Source of the DNA: Cotesia glomerata
Lineage: Eukaryota > Arthropoda > Insecta > Hymenoptera > Braconidae
NCBI RefSeq assembly: GCF_020080835.1
Contig: NC_058159.1
Coordinates: 1,364,001-1,428,000, forward strand
Length of the DNA: 64,000 nucleotides
Reading direction: 5' to 3'
Positions within the stretch are counted from its first letter, which is position 1, and each line of letters starts with the position of its first letter. A program made the position numbers and the translations under genes. The notes beneath the pieces were generated by a model, which saw only the letters and a list, made by a program, of their open reading frames with translations, did no database searches and had not been told where the DNA came from. This document shows positions 48,433-60,175 of the stretch, in pieces.

Positions 48433-50154
48433 CTTTGCAAATTAATTCGATTAATTAATATAAAAAATATCACTAGCAAAAAAAGTCGTGTTTAATGATG
48501 TGTTGAATTACTCGGCAAATAATTTTCCTGCCCTCTTATTTTCATTTTATCTGATCCAGTGAAATTGTTGGATCCGACTATTGTAAGATTCGCCCTCGCT
48601 TTTATTTAGCTTCTATTCGCTTCGCTTGTATTTGTACTCAAATATAACGCTTCGAACGTAAACATATTTTACTTACACCAGTACCAAACTTTCCAGTAGA
48701 GGATCGCCGGCTCTACACCCAATACACTAAAAAAATAATTCGTTTTTCTTCATCACTGAATAAACCCGTCGGTAGTACGATTTAAGCACAAGGGTAAATT
48801 CTCATCCAAACTTTTGTTAAGCTCTATAAATAGTTCATTGTTGGTTTTCTTTATGAGAACTGACTGCTATCTCTTTTATTATTTACTATAGCTACATCTA
48901 CAATAGCCGTTTTAATCACCGCTCTTTCTAATAATTTAATAATAATAACAATAGTAACATATTTGTAAATGTAAATAGCTTTACCTTTCAGAACTAGAAT
49001 TTTTCATAATAAAAAATAAGATTGACTCGTATAATAAAATATTAAAGAAAGATAATAAGAAATTCTCAGCATAAATACAAGTATTATATGCACACTCGGT
49101 CATTTTTATACATCTCATCAACGTTTGTTTTTCCCTTCTTTTTTGCCGTCCTCCTTTTCCGTCTTTTCTTATCCTCGATTTTTTTTTCAGCTCCACGCTC
49201 TTTGCTTTTTATTCATTATACTTTACCTTTCGCTAACGTTGTTCCTTCTTTGAGAAATGGTTCATTTTACTTCACCCGCTGCTCCACTTTTATGCGTCAC
49301 CTTCTTCTTACTATTTCTGCTATTATTATTATTATTATTTTTTTTTCTCTTATTATTCATTTTTAAAACCACCCTCACTTCTTTATTACTTCTTCCGTTT
49401 TTCATTACTTAAATTTCTTTATATTTAATAATTCTCAAAGCTGTTATTGATTTATATCATTTGATTCCTCTTTATTAACTACAACTTTATTTATTATCAA
49501 TAACACTCAACAATTAATAATAATAATATAGATTTTTCTATTAAATACTTATCACTGAAATTTCTTCATCTAAAAATGACTTTTGAGGCGTGGATTTTTT
49601 AATTTTTCAATTATTGCAACGCTAAAACGATTGAAAGGTCAAGTTAGAAATCATTGAACTAAATATACTTTAAGGGTCGGTCTAAATTACACGGATAGTG
49701 TAAAATTAACTCAGGGTGCGCTTATATTTATTTATTAAATTATTTTCTGTTTACCTACCGAAAACTTACCACCAGGGTCCCTCGACATATATTTGCTGAA
49801 AGTGTCTCCGCTCCCCTAAACAGATCCTCGAGCTATTATCTTATACCTCTGACACAATTTTCCTACACATTCTACCTCCTTTATATTATGTCCGCAATGT
49901 ACTTATCCTATGTAAATATTGAACACATATGAGAGTGTGTGCTTATTATAATTCTCAGAAACATAGTCCCTTGGATGGATCATCGTACATTCTCAGAGTG
50001 AATTATCTTTTGGATTAATATTGTTGTCTTCAACAACAGAGTTTATTTTCAATAATTTCGTTTACTTTGGCGACTGATATAATATTTTTTGGTGATAAGA
50101 AGATCATCAAATTTTACCTTTCATTGATTCTTGAGAATTTTCAGTAAATAAATT
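48433..50154. other. Single-copy region, no gene supported
   Basis: Mixed DNA, pyrimidine-rich at 49090-49400, with an (ATT)n run near 49320-49340. Opposing frames at 48981-49196 and 49088-49366 have no domain. Confidence 0.35.
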
Positions 50155-50785
50155 ATTGCACGCCTCATAAGCGAAGCGTTGAGGTAGTGCTCTACTCTCG
50201 ACATTTTAAAAAAAGCAGTTTTCTCGAAACTGAAATTGATTTTTTTTTATTTATATCGCACTTACAGGTTAATCTGAGTGTACTAATATCAAGTCAAATA
50301 ATTTGTCAGGCACATAAAATATATTTCAATAACAATTATTTTGTTTAACATAGTAAATACTAACATTAAAAATAATCTTTTCTGGACGTCCGGGTGTCTG
50401 TGTTTATGGATTGGTGTATGTGGCAGGGAAATCGCTCGAAAAAATCATCGTACCGGAATAATTTTTTTTTTTTATCTAAAGTAACACACTAAGGACTTTC
50501 TCAATTAATATGACCGTTCAATACACTGTCGTTAAATTATTATTTATAAAAAACTAATATATGACTGTATTTTTTTGTAAATCAGATAGATTTACAGAGG
50601 AAAAAAATACTATAATAAAATGTATAGATAATACATTTTTAGTATTTTTTTCCTCACCTCAAAATAATGGCGCCACTAAACCATAGCAGAGTTTTCTGTT
50701 TTTTATTATTTTGCTTTTTATATTTTATTTTAATCAATTTTATTATGAAAAATGAGATTATGAGGCGTGCACTTTTGGATTTTCC
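50155..50785. mobile_element. GCACGCCTCATAA inverted-repeat element, copy 2
   Basis: The ends TTGCACGCCTCATAAGCGAA and ATTATGAGGCGTGCACTTTT are inverted copies. It shares both ends and the right-hand internal block with 44226-44800. The interior includes GGACGTCCGGGTGTCTGTG. No coding frame. Confidence 0.6.
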
Positions 50786-52073
50786 AAACTTTTGAGAAAT
50801 TAATTTAGAGCAGAAAAAATAAAGAACAATATGTGTCATTTCTTGATTAAAAAATTTCATTTTATTTTCAAACTTACCACAGAAGCCTTCAATTGCAACT
50901 TTGAATTCTGCGAACCATAATAAAAATGTTTTATAATGAAGTAATCCATGTGAAGTAAGTCTATAATAATAATAACTAAAACTGCAGTTAATAATGTAGA
51001 CCGAAACTTTTTGTTAAAATGAAGGGTGCGTTATTTAATATTCGTTTTACAACCAAGTGCTAAGTATTCAATTTCTTTTTGGAAATCAATAAACTTCAAA
51101 CATTTAATTTATTTGTTATACATTCAAATAGCACAAAATTCAATACTAGGTATTTAATGATTACTCCATGTTCCACAATTTTAGCAAAATTAACAAAGTA
51201 CGTGATACCTTTTAAACTCTGTTGAAAAGTTACCACTTTTGAAGTCTGGGTATTTGATTTCCGAGGTATATAGAGTAAATGGGAATGAGTATTTTCATAC
51301 TCATAATGAATTCTGAAACTAAAAAGATTTCTTGGGTGTAACAAATAATAGCGTAGCACAAAAAAGTGCGTGAAAATGATAAAGTAGAACTGTTATTTAA
51401 TTAATTAGATAATTTCAGACTTTTAAATAAAATAAATTGGTGCAATTAGTAAAATTCTATTAGCATTTAAACCGTGAGAGAGCCGTAGTACAAGTAGAAG
51501 CATAAGCATAAGCATAAGCATAAGGGAGATTTAGAGCATATCTCGAGGTAGATTTCTCGTTTGTCGTGCTATACCTGCAGTACAGATTAGACTAGAGCAA
51601 AGGTTGGACCAGGTTTCCCTTGTGCTGCTGTACCGTAGGTGAATTCTCTGCAACCACAGCGGAAATAGTGGCGTAAGCTTGGTGTTTCGTAAATTTATGA
51701 TAGTTTGCTAACCCGAGTCTACTCTATGCTGACTCGAATTATCTGCACAAACAATTCTCACCATTTTAACTATCTCTATCTCCTCGACCTTCCTGTTGTA
51801 TATCTACTACTAGTGCTATACTACTGTTTCAAAAGGATTCTGCTGATATCCTAACAGACGGCGTTAATCCATAACATTTGTGCATTACTATTGCTTAATT
51901 TTATTGCTTTATTTATTGACCTTCATGAAAAAGGCGTAGTTCTAAAGTGTACTTAAAATTATATGCATGCTTTTTATAAGTCGGCAAAATATATCTGATA
52001 AATCTCTAAAATATAAATATATAAGAATTAGAAGATAGTCAATTTAAAAATCAGTTAGATTTACACGGAAAAA
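50786..52073. other. Single-copy region, no gene supported
   Basis: Contains a (CATAAG)4 run at about 51499-51524 and a GC-richer patch at 51470-51880. The frame at 51096-51359 (minus) has no recognisable domain. Confidence 0.35.
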
Positions 52074-52798
52074 AGTAAACTGCAAAATTCACTTGGATTC
52101 CGGTTAATTTTTATAGTTTCAAATAGAACAGCGGACATCGGGGTGGTACAAATGTAAATATTACAAAACTTAATGTAGAAAGTGTAAAAGCCACTATTTA
52201 TAATTTAATATCGAAAATGTGATTAGTTGTCACTATAGTAAATAATGACTCTTTCATCTTAAAAAATTACAGTTTTAAACAGTAAAAATTGCCGTTATCA
52301 TATATAGTCTATACTATGAGGAGAAGGGGAAGGTCTCACACTCGGAGAATTTAACATTTGAAACATAAACTATTCTACTCTTAAAATATATATTTTACTA
52401 GTCCAAGCAAATCAATAATTATAGTTTGATTTTTAGCTTTGCGTTTAAAATTTACCATTTTACTTTGTAAATATTGACGATGCTTGTATAGAAATTTAGT
52501 AACTGTAGTTTATATTTTTGACATATCATGCGATCATTTTTTATGTACGAAATGATAAATATCAAAGTCAAAATTCTTAATTATTATACTTTAACATTCC
52601 GGACTTTGACATAGCAAATATTACTGTTTGAAATAGTATTTTCTTTCATGTAAATAATAAATTGTAGCATTTAAATGATAAATATTATAAAGTGATTGTT
52701 AAAATCACGAGTTTACTGTTTGAAATGATCATTTTTTCCAGTTGATCATTACTTATTATAAATCGACTATTATTTATTACAGTTTACTTTTTTCCGTG
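52074..52798. mobile_element. CACGGAAAAAAG-type element, copy 1 (725 bp)
   Basis: The ends CACGGAAAAAAGTAAACTG and CAGTTTACTTTTTTCCGTG are perfect inverted repeats. Inside, TAAATAAT/ATTATTTA-like and GTAAAAT/ATTTTAC blocks occur in both directions. It is shared with 52812-53440 and 59133-59874. No coding frame. Confidence 0.85.
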
Positions 52799-52811
52799 TT
52801 CAAAACAATTT

Positions 52812-53440
52812 AGAAAGTGTAAAAGCCACTATTTATAATTTAATATCGAAAATGTGATTAGTAGCTGTCACTATAGTAAATAACGACTCTCTCATCTTAA
52901 AAAATTACAGTTTCAATCAGTAAAAATTGCCGTTTCAATGTATAGTCTATACTTTGAAGAGAAGTGGAAGGTCTCACACTCGGAGAATTTAACATTTGAA
53001 ACAGTAAAAATTCTACTCTTAAAATATATAATTTATCAGTTCAAGCAAATCAATAATTATAGTTTGATTTTTAGCGTTGCCTTAAAATTTACCATTGTAC
53101 TTTGTAAATATTGACGATGCTTGTATATAAATTTAGTAACTGTAGTTTATATTTTTTAAATATCATGCGATCATTTTTTGGGTACGAAATGATAAATATC
53201 AAAATCAAAATTCATAATTATTATACTTTAAGATTTTCGACTTTGACATAGCAAATATTACTGTTTGAAATAGTATTTTCTTCCATATAAATAATAAATT
53301 GTAGCATTTAAATGATAAATATTATAAAGTGATTATAAAAATCACGATTTTACTGTTTGAAATGTTAATTTTTTCGTTGATCATTGATTATTACTTATTA
53401 AAAATCGACTATTATTCATTACAGTTTACTTTTTTCCGTG
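52812..53440. mobile_element. CACGGAAAAAAG-type element, copy 2 (5'-truncated)
   Basis: Starts internally at TAGAAAGTGTAAAAGCCAC, about 100 bp into the family, and keeps the right end CAGTTTACTTTTTTCCGTG. It lies directly behind copy 1 in the same orientation, separated by 13 bp. Confidence 0.8.
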
Positions 53441-54821
53441 CGTATAACCCTTAAGACGATTTAGGATAACACTGAAAGCGTCGCATCACAGTCATGAAAC
53501 AGAGAGTAATCTCTAAATGACAATGCCGTGTATCCAAAGTTTGTCATTGGGCGTATTAAGTGCATCACAGCGTATCTAAATAGCCGTTATAGCGAGGGAT
53601 AAACGAAGGGGAGCTGGCGGTAGTAGCCTGGAGTACTGTAAGCTAATCGAACAATCCAGGATGTAGAAGCGGACACACATGAGACCAGACAACCCAACAG
53701 TTGAAGGTTCCGCGTTGTAAGTCCAGATATGGCAGTCCAGCAGCCTAGCCTAGTCCCAGTTAGCTAGAACTAGCTCGTTGGTAAAGGACGGAGGATGGAC
53801 GAGTACATTAAACTCCCGGAGGAATCCATCTCTTGCATATGGTCTCCGGTCTAGCGCTGCAGCCTGCAGGCAACCACCGGTATATGCACGGATCTTGAAA
53901 CCACGTGTATGCACACACAAAGCCCCGTTTATGTACACATTTTGGTCTGTGCTATCCCTTCATTCGCCGGTCTGATCTGCCAAGCTAATCGTATACCAGA
54001 GATCTAGTTGGTTTTACCTCAAGATTCGTCGAATCGTCTCTTTGGACGAACGCCAAGACCTCTATTACATTCCGTCTGATGTTATAAGACTTACTCTATT
54101 GCTCGTATTGCTATCTACATCTGAATCTACACTTATATCTATATCTAGTATCTAGAAATACTAGCAGACCTAGAATGTGATGGATACTCACCCACGCTAC
54201 TCGTGCTCGCACATGGTGCTTACCCCAAGGGCTTCACTGCCTTACCAAAACGAATTTACAGATGTTTCACATTGCTCTATACATCTCACTTCGTTGTTCT
54301 TATCCGTGATGAAAAGAAACAACCCCTCTGAACTAGAGCTACTGTGTACTGAGCTACTGTATAGTATTAAGAAGCAACCAGGACTTGTCCAAAAAGTGTA
54401 TGTACATAAAATCGTCTCAACGTCTCACTTGATTGCCATTTTTTACCGCACAAACCTTCATACTTACTTCATGCGGCTTTTATCTTCACATTTTTCTTTA
54501 TTCATCTTGATTCGGTGTTTTATAGGTAACTGTTTTATGGCTGCGACAGTTTACTTTTTCAACTCGTAAATTTTATCTTGGGGACGTGAGTAATTGAATG
54601 AATAGAAGTACTGCTCTTCTTTACTTTTACTTTTCAACTTATTCCAACGTTATGTATACCCGATTTTGAACTTTAATATAACATATGAAGAAGCTTTTTA
54701 ATTAATTAGTATGAAACTGGACGTATGTTCAATAGTGATTTTTAACTTCATTGATACTTAATCTTTTTTGATAAATAATTGATTTTCTAGCTTCTGTAGG
54801 CAATCTTTGGAAAGTCGTTTA
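53441..54821. other. GC-richer single-copy island, no gene supported
   Basis: The most GC-rich long single-copy stretch of the window. Its longest frame runs from ATG 54180 to 54569 (129 codons). It has no recognised domain and a hydrophobic tail, and reads like chance. Short opposing frames occur at 53750-53975. Confidence 0.35.
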
Positions 54822-55039
54822 GAATAGTATATTTCTTACCTAGGGCAGGAAAATAAGAAATGTCTCAGATTACATGTAATTGTTGACCGAGGCGAAGACG
54901 AGGTCGACAAACATGTGATCTGAGGCTTTCTTATTTCCTGCCCGTGGTGAAAATACTATTTTTCTCCTCGACGGAGGCGGAAAGCGGCATTTTCATTTAG
55001 AGCAGCGGGCGGAAAATTGACGCTTTCCGCCCGGAGGGG
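54822..55039 (-). mobile_element. Two-hairpin element, copy 2 (inverted)
   Basis: Reverse-strand counterpart of 36068-36284. Both stems are preserved despite many base changes: GGCGGAAAG..CTTTCCGCC, and the CAGATCACATG / CATGTAATCTGAG stem. The ends GAATAGTAT and CCGGAGGG match copy 1. Confidence 0.75.
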
Positions 55040-55151
55040 AGAAAAAGATGTTTAATAGTGAGCATAGTATTTTCAGTTCGAATCCGATTGAGATTAAATT
55101 CCCTGTAAATATATTTAAATACATAAACACATTAAAAATGAATATTTATAA

Positions 55152-55720
55152 CTAGCAAGCTTGCAGTCACTATGTGACTTCCGTAACTTTTGAACTATAA
55201 ATAAAATTTTGCTTTATTAAATAATGATTTTTATTAAATTGCACTGTACTTTTTTAACTATGGACGTTTTCGAAGATATAAGCTCATCCCGATGTTACAC
55301 TCATCAAGAGCTTTCATTTGAGTACCCACATGCATTTTTAATATATTTTTCATATATTCATATATATAATATATATTTTAAAAATATAAGCTCATTCCGA
55401 TGTTACACTCATCAAGAGCTTTCATTTGAGTACCCATATGAATTTTTGATATATTTTTCATATATACATATATATAAATATATAAAATATATGAAAAATT
55501 GATGTGGGTACTTAAATGAAAGGTCTTGATGAGTGTAACATCCAGGTGAGCTTATATCTTTAAAAATGAGAATAGTTCACGAGATACAAGGTCATTTCTT
55601 AATTATGTATTTAGAGATAGAGCATTTTTGAATGCAGCCTAAATACTTATCATTATAAATTGACTATTGGTAAAAATGATATAAAAAAGCACAACTCCAG
55701 GTGAAGACTTCTTTTTTAAT
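55152..55720 (-). mobile_element. Helitron-like element, copy 7
   Basis: CTAG 55152-55155 with T next on the minus strand; the hairpin is partly decayed. The left palindrome arm is duplicated (55273-55375 and 55378-55480) before the single right arm (to about 55565). The 5' side shares GCAGCCTAAATACTTATCAT and GCACAACTCCAGGTGAAGACTT with copy 5. The frame 55224-55502 reads the duplicated arm and is not a gene. Confidence 0.7.
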
Positions 55721-56639
55721 ATTTTTTATCTTCAAATACTATTGGCTAAATTTTTATTATTGTAAGTGTTATAATTACAGCTGACATATATATGATCGGG
55801 ATAATGATAGTTACCATCTCGTGTGTTTTTATTTATTCAAAAACTCTAATCTAAGAACTAGATTAAAAAGAAATAAATCTAAAGATAACAATTTTTGAAT
55901 ACATGAAATAGTAATTATTGCTATCGTGATCATAAATGTTATCAGCTGTAATCATAGCAGTCACAATAATAAAATTTAAATCAATACCATTCCAAGATGG
56001 AAAATATTTTAAAAGAACGGTCATAATTATGAAAATTTATTTTCCTTCGTAGATTTTACAAGAATAAAATTAAAAAATTTGAAGTGTGCATAACTTCTCA
56101 ATCATCGTACTTTATACATTATACATTTTTATACATTAAATTCTTTAGATCCAAAACTATCGAACTAAAGTCTTAGAAACTTTGAAGCAAAATAAAGAAG
56201 AAATTTTTCAACTGTTGCTAGTAGTTTCAGTGGAAAGTAATTACACTTATGAAGTTTATGATGTTGAACGCGCAATATTGCATCCTGAACTTGAAGTTTC
56301 GATGCCTATTGAACCAGTCGAAACAAGCCAATTTCCGTTAATACTGCATCAATTTCAAACTTTGCTTCCATTTCCGCCATCCAAGATCTATTTTTCGTTC
56401 CAAACCTCGGAATAATCGGGCAATTTGACTCTTGATTCAGTATTTGCATCATTACTCTCCAATTTTATAGTTTCTGGCTCAGAACTATCATCAAAATTCC
56501 GAGTTTCATCGCAGAAAATCAGAAAATATGCACAACGGAAAATTAATTGCTAATATAACTAAAATTAAAGCTTCTAAAAAGATCTGATTGTTCCATTGAA
56601 CTTCGCTATTTAGAGCACACAATTAAAAGAATTTTTTTT
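55721..56639. other. Single-copy region, no gene supported
   Basis: Mixed AT-rich DNA. The frame at 56182-56415 lacks an early ATG and has no recognised domain. Confidence 0.35.
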
Positions 56640-56651
56640 TTTCATACTAGA

Positions 56652-57078
56652 CAGAAAAAAAGGTTTACTTGAGCCAAGACAATATTTTTCTTCTTAATTA
56701 TTTTCTTGAGCGAAAAAGAAAATTTTTTTTGACACAAGAAATTTCACTTATTCCAACAAAATTAATTCTTTTGCTTTAAGAAATACGTATCTTGATCTAA
56801 GAAAATTTATTTAAGTCAAGAAAATCTTGTTGTTTTGAGAAAATTCAGCCTCGAAGCTCCAAAAAATTTAGTTCTTGATAGAAAATTTTCTTGTCTTAAG
56901 AAAGTTTCTCTCTTGTTCCAAAAAATTAAATGTAAAGACAGAAGTTAATTTTCATTAATATTTTTATTGATTAACATGTCAATTGGGAAGATCAAATAAT
57001 ATTTCATCATTTTTTTTCATTCAATATGTATAATTAATTGCACGCTAAAATAATCTAAAATGGGTATCAAATATTCAA
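56652..57078 (+). mobile_element. CACAGAAAG-type MITE, partial diverged copy
   Basis: Begins ACAGAAAAAAAGGTTTACTT and follows the family through AAATGGGTATCAAATATTCAAG, then breaks off. It is immediately followed by a 20-bp stretch shared with the flank of the 33.3-34.0 kb copy, and then by the full copy at 57099. Confidence 0.7.
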
Positions 57079-57098
57079 GGCTCAAAATCAAGATGCTA

Positions 57099-57731
57099 CA
57101 CAGAAAGAAAGATTCACTTGAACCAAGAAAATATTTTTCTTCCGAATTATTTGCTTGGGCGAAAAAAAATTTTTTTTTTGACACAAGAAATTTCACTTAT
57201 TCCAACAAAATTAATTACTTGCTTCAAGAAATACGTATCTTGATCCAAGACAATTTATTTAAGTCAAGAAAATTTTCTTGTTTTGAGAAAATTTCTCTCT
57301 TGCTCCAAAAAATTAAATATCTTGATGTAAATTTTCATTAATATTTTTATTAACTAACATGTCAAATGAAAAGATCAAGTAATATTGAATCATTTTTTTT
57401 CATTCAATATGTATAATTGCGCTCTAAAATAATCTAAAATGGGTATCAAATATTCAAGAGAAAAATTTTCTCAAGGTAAGAAAATTTTTTTCTCAGCTGA
57501 AGTAGGTGGCGCTGCTTCCCTAAAACATCTAAAAATCTCGATCAAATATAAAAATTTATTGTATCAAGTATTTATGATAATTTGAATTAAGAAAAAATGA
57601 CTTCCATCAAGAATAGAATTTCTCAAAAAATTTTTACTTCGGCCTACACAACTTCGGTCTTCCTTAAGGCACCTGAAAATTTTCTTGAGCCAAGAATTTT
57701 GCTCTCCAGTCAAGAAATTTTTCTTTCTGTG
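57099..57731 (+). mobile_element. CACAGAAAG-type MITE, copy 2 (633 bp), TA-flanked
   Basis: The ends CACAGAAAGAAAGATT and ATTTTTCTTTCTGTG are flanked by TA (57097-57098 and 57732-57733). It is an inverted counterpart of 33312-34015, about 70 bp shorter. It keeps the GTAGGTGGCGCTGCTTCC block. Confidence 0.85.
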
Positions 57732-57733
57732 TA

Positions 57734-58759
57734 AGTAAGAGCGCCCATTTTAAAAACATTAAAAATCGTTATGAAATATTAACAATTGTAATCATTATCA
57801 GAGTTTATCAATGAAACAATAAAATTAAAAAGAGTGTCCATAATAGAGGCTTGTATTTAGTACATTTTGCTAACAAAGAAGCAAAGTTATTATAGAAATA
57901 TTCAAACTATAGCTTATACACGAGAATTAATTAACACACCAGAAGGTAAATAGTTGGAGCTTATGAATTTCGTACTGGCATCTCTTCTATTCAAGGTATG
58001 ATGGTAAAAAATAAAAAGCTCAAGTAAAGACTCTTAATAATCTGGCCGCAGCAATGTAGTGAGCTCAAGCTTGGAATATTTTTTTTTTTATTATGTACTA
58101 ACTAATGTATAAGAATAATAATTCGCAACACAATGCATTTACAACTAGGTGAAATACCAAACAATCGGGGATAGAAAGAGTTCTGCTAATGAGCCCATTA
58201 ATTATGAAGTGCATAAGTTTTGGGACGAAAGAGAGAGAAGAAATGGAGGGGCGAGCTACGATCTGATAAAGAAGTTGTACATTATGTATGCAATATCCGT
58301 GAGCTTATCTCTTTCTCATTCAGTGGTTTACTGGACATGAAAGTCATTTGCTGGCGTGTGCAGTGAGAATCGATTTGACGCGGTTGCGTTTACTTTACTA
58401 CCACCATGCACACTCAATATAAATTTATATCCGTTTACATACATATACATCTGCATAAACATATATACAGTATACTTATATCTAGATCCACATATAACCC
58501 AACTTCCTTCCATTTCACATACTTATTTATGTACAAATTCACATTGTAAAGATAAACATCACTTCGACATTTTATCACTACAAATTACACCTTTGCTGTT
58601 ATTTATGGATTATTAAATTTGAATAAAATATGTTAGCAATAACTAGTTTTTTTAACGCTTTGTCCTCTATCAATTTGCAGTACTGTGTTATGTTTTTGCT
58701 TAAGTATGAAATTAATTATTTATAATTTATAATTATTTGTGCACTGCAGTAAAAATGGA
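57734..58759. other. Single-copy region, no gene supported
   Basis: Mixed DNA. Opposing frames at 58328-58513 and 58356-58616 have no recognisable domain. Confidence 0.35.
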
Positions 58760-59056
58760 CTTGTTTAAAAAAAAAATTTATTTAAAAGTAAGGTAAAAAA
58801 TATTTCAACCCATAAGAATTTTTTTCAAGTCTTATTTTCTTAAAGTTTTATTAAAAGAAATTTTTTTTTTCAAAGGTATCAATTTTTCGATCAGGAAAAT
58901 TATTTTTAAAAATGCTTTTCCTTCGAGGAAATCATTAAAAAAAACCCTTGCATAAAAAAAAAGAATTTTTTGAAACAAAATTAAAATTTCAAAGGAAATT
59001 TTTTTTAATTATCAAAAAATTTAAAAAACGACTGAAAGAATAAAACTTGTTAAATA

Positions 59057-59132
59057 CACTGAAAAAAAAAATTAACTTGTCAAGAGAAAAATTCTTGAAC
59101 CGAGAATATAATTTTGAAGAGGGTAATTGTCT
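59057..59132 (+). mobile_element. Truncated CACTGAAAAAA MITE
   Basis: The first 76 bp match the left part of 39560-39763, down to GAGGGTAATTGTCT, and then stop at the CACGG element. The expected remainder is absent on the other side. Confidence 0.75.
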
Positions 59133-59874
59133 CACGGAAAAAAGTAAACTGTAAAATTCACTCGGATTAATTCCGGTTAATTTTTATTGTGTCAAACAGT
59201 ACAGCGGACATTGGGTCGGCAAAAATGTAAATATTACAAAACTTAATGAAGAAAGTGTAAAAGCCACAATTTATAATTCAATATCGAAAATGTGATGAGT
59301 ATCTGTCACTATAGTAAGTAACGACTCTCTAATCTTAAAAAATTACAGTTTCAAACAGTAAAAATTGCCGTTTCAATATCTAGTCTATACTATGAGGAGA
59401 AGGGGAAGGTCTCACACTCGGAGAATTTATCATTTGAAACAGTAAAAATTCTACTCTTAAAATATATATTTTACCAGTCAAAGTAAATCAATAGTTATAG
59501 TTTGATTTTTAGCGTTGCGTTCAAAATTTACCATTTTACTCTGTAAATATTGACGTTGCTTGTATAGAAATTTAGTAATTGTAGTTTATATTTTTTACAT
59601 ATCATGCGATCATTTTTTAGGTACGAAATGATAAATATCAAAGTCAAAATTCTTAATTATTATACTTTAACATTTCGGACTTTGACATAGCAAATATTAC
59701 TTTTCGAAATAGTATTTTCTTCCATGTAAATAATAAATTGTAGCATTTAAATGATAAATATTATAAAGTGATTGTTAAAATCACGATTTTACTGTTTGAA
59801 ATGGAAATTTTTTCCAGTTGATCATTACTTATTATAAATCGACTATTATTTATTACAATTTACTTTTTTCTGTG
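59133..59874 (+). mobile_element. CACGGAAAAAAG-type element, copy 3 (742 bp)
   Basis: The ends CACGGAAAAAAGTAAACTG and CAATTTACTTTTTTCTGTG are inverted with two mismatches. Full length, close to the copies at 52.1 and 52.8 kb. It replaced or deleted the rest of the MITE it entered. Confidence 0.85.
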
Positions 59875-60175
59875 TAAAAACTTGTTTTTAAAAAGAAAAA
59901 TTATTTATAAGAAAAACAGAAAAACTATTTAAAAGTCGGGTCAAAAATATTTCAACTCACAAGAATCTTTGTTCAAGTCTCATTTATTTTCTTGAAGTTT
60001 TATTAGAATAAATTTTTTTTTCAAAAATATTCATTTTTGATCAGAAAAATTTCTTTAAAAAATACCTTTCCTTCGAGGTAATCGTTAAAGAAAAATTCTT
60101 GCATAAAAAAAATGAATTTTTTGAAAGAAAATTAAAATTTCAAAGAAAAATTATTTTTAATTATGAAAAAGTGAC

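Larger units (their letters stand above)
58760..60175. repeat. Diverged direct repeat pair flanking nested elements
   Basis: 58760-59035 and 59880-60175 are imperfect copies in the same orientation; both include TTTCCTTCGAGG, then AATC.TTAAA, then TTGCATAAAAAAAA, then GAATTTTTTGAAA. Between them lie a truncated CACTGAAAAAA MITE and a CACGGAAAAAAG element. Confidence 0.65.

Noticed and set aside
51499..51524. (CATAAG)n as telomere-like repeat
   Set aside because: Only four units, and the unit is not the insect telomere repeat TTAGG.
54180..54569. 129-codon ATG frame
   Set aside because: No recognised domain. The length is only mildly unusual for this GC-richer island. Kept as an observation, not as a gene.
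33723..57341. Two frames (33723-33959 minus, 57060-57341 plus) with a shared peptide, suggesting a gene family
   Set aside because: Both read the same TA-flanked MITE in the same register. The similarity comes from the transposon, and the peptide is low-complexity Phe/Lys/Ile-rich.
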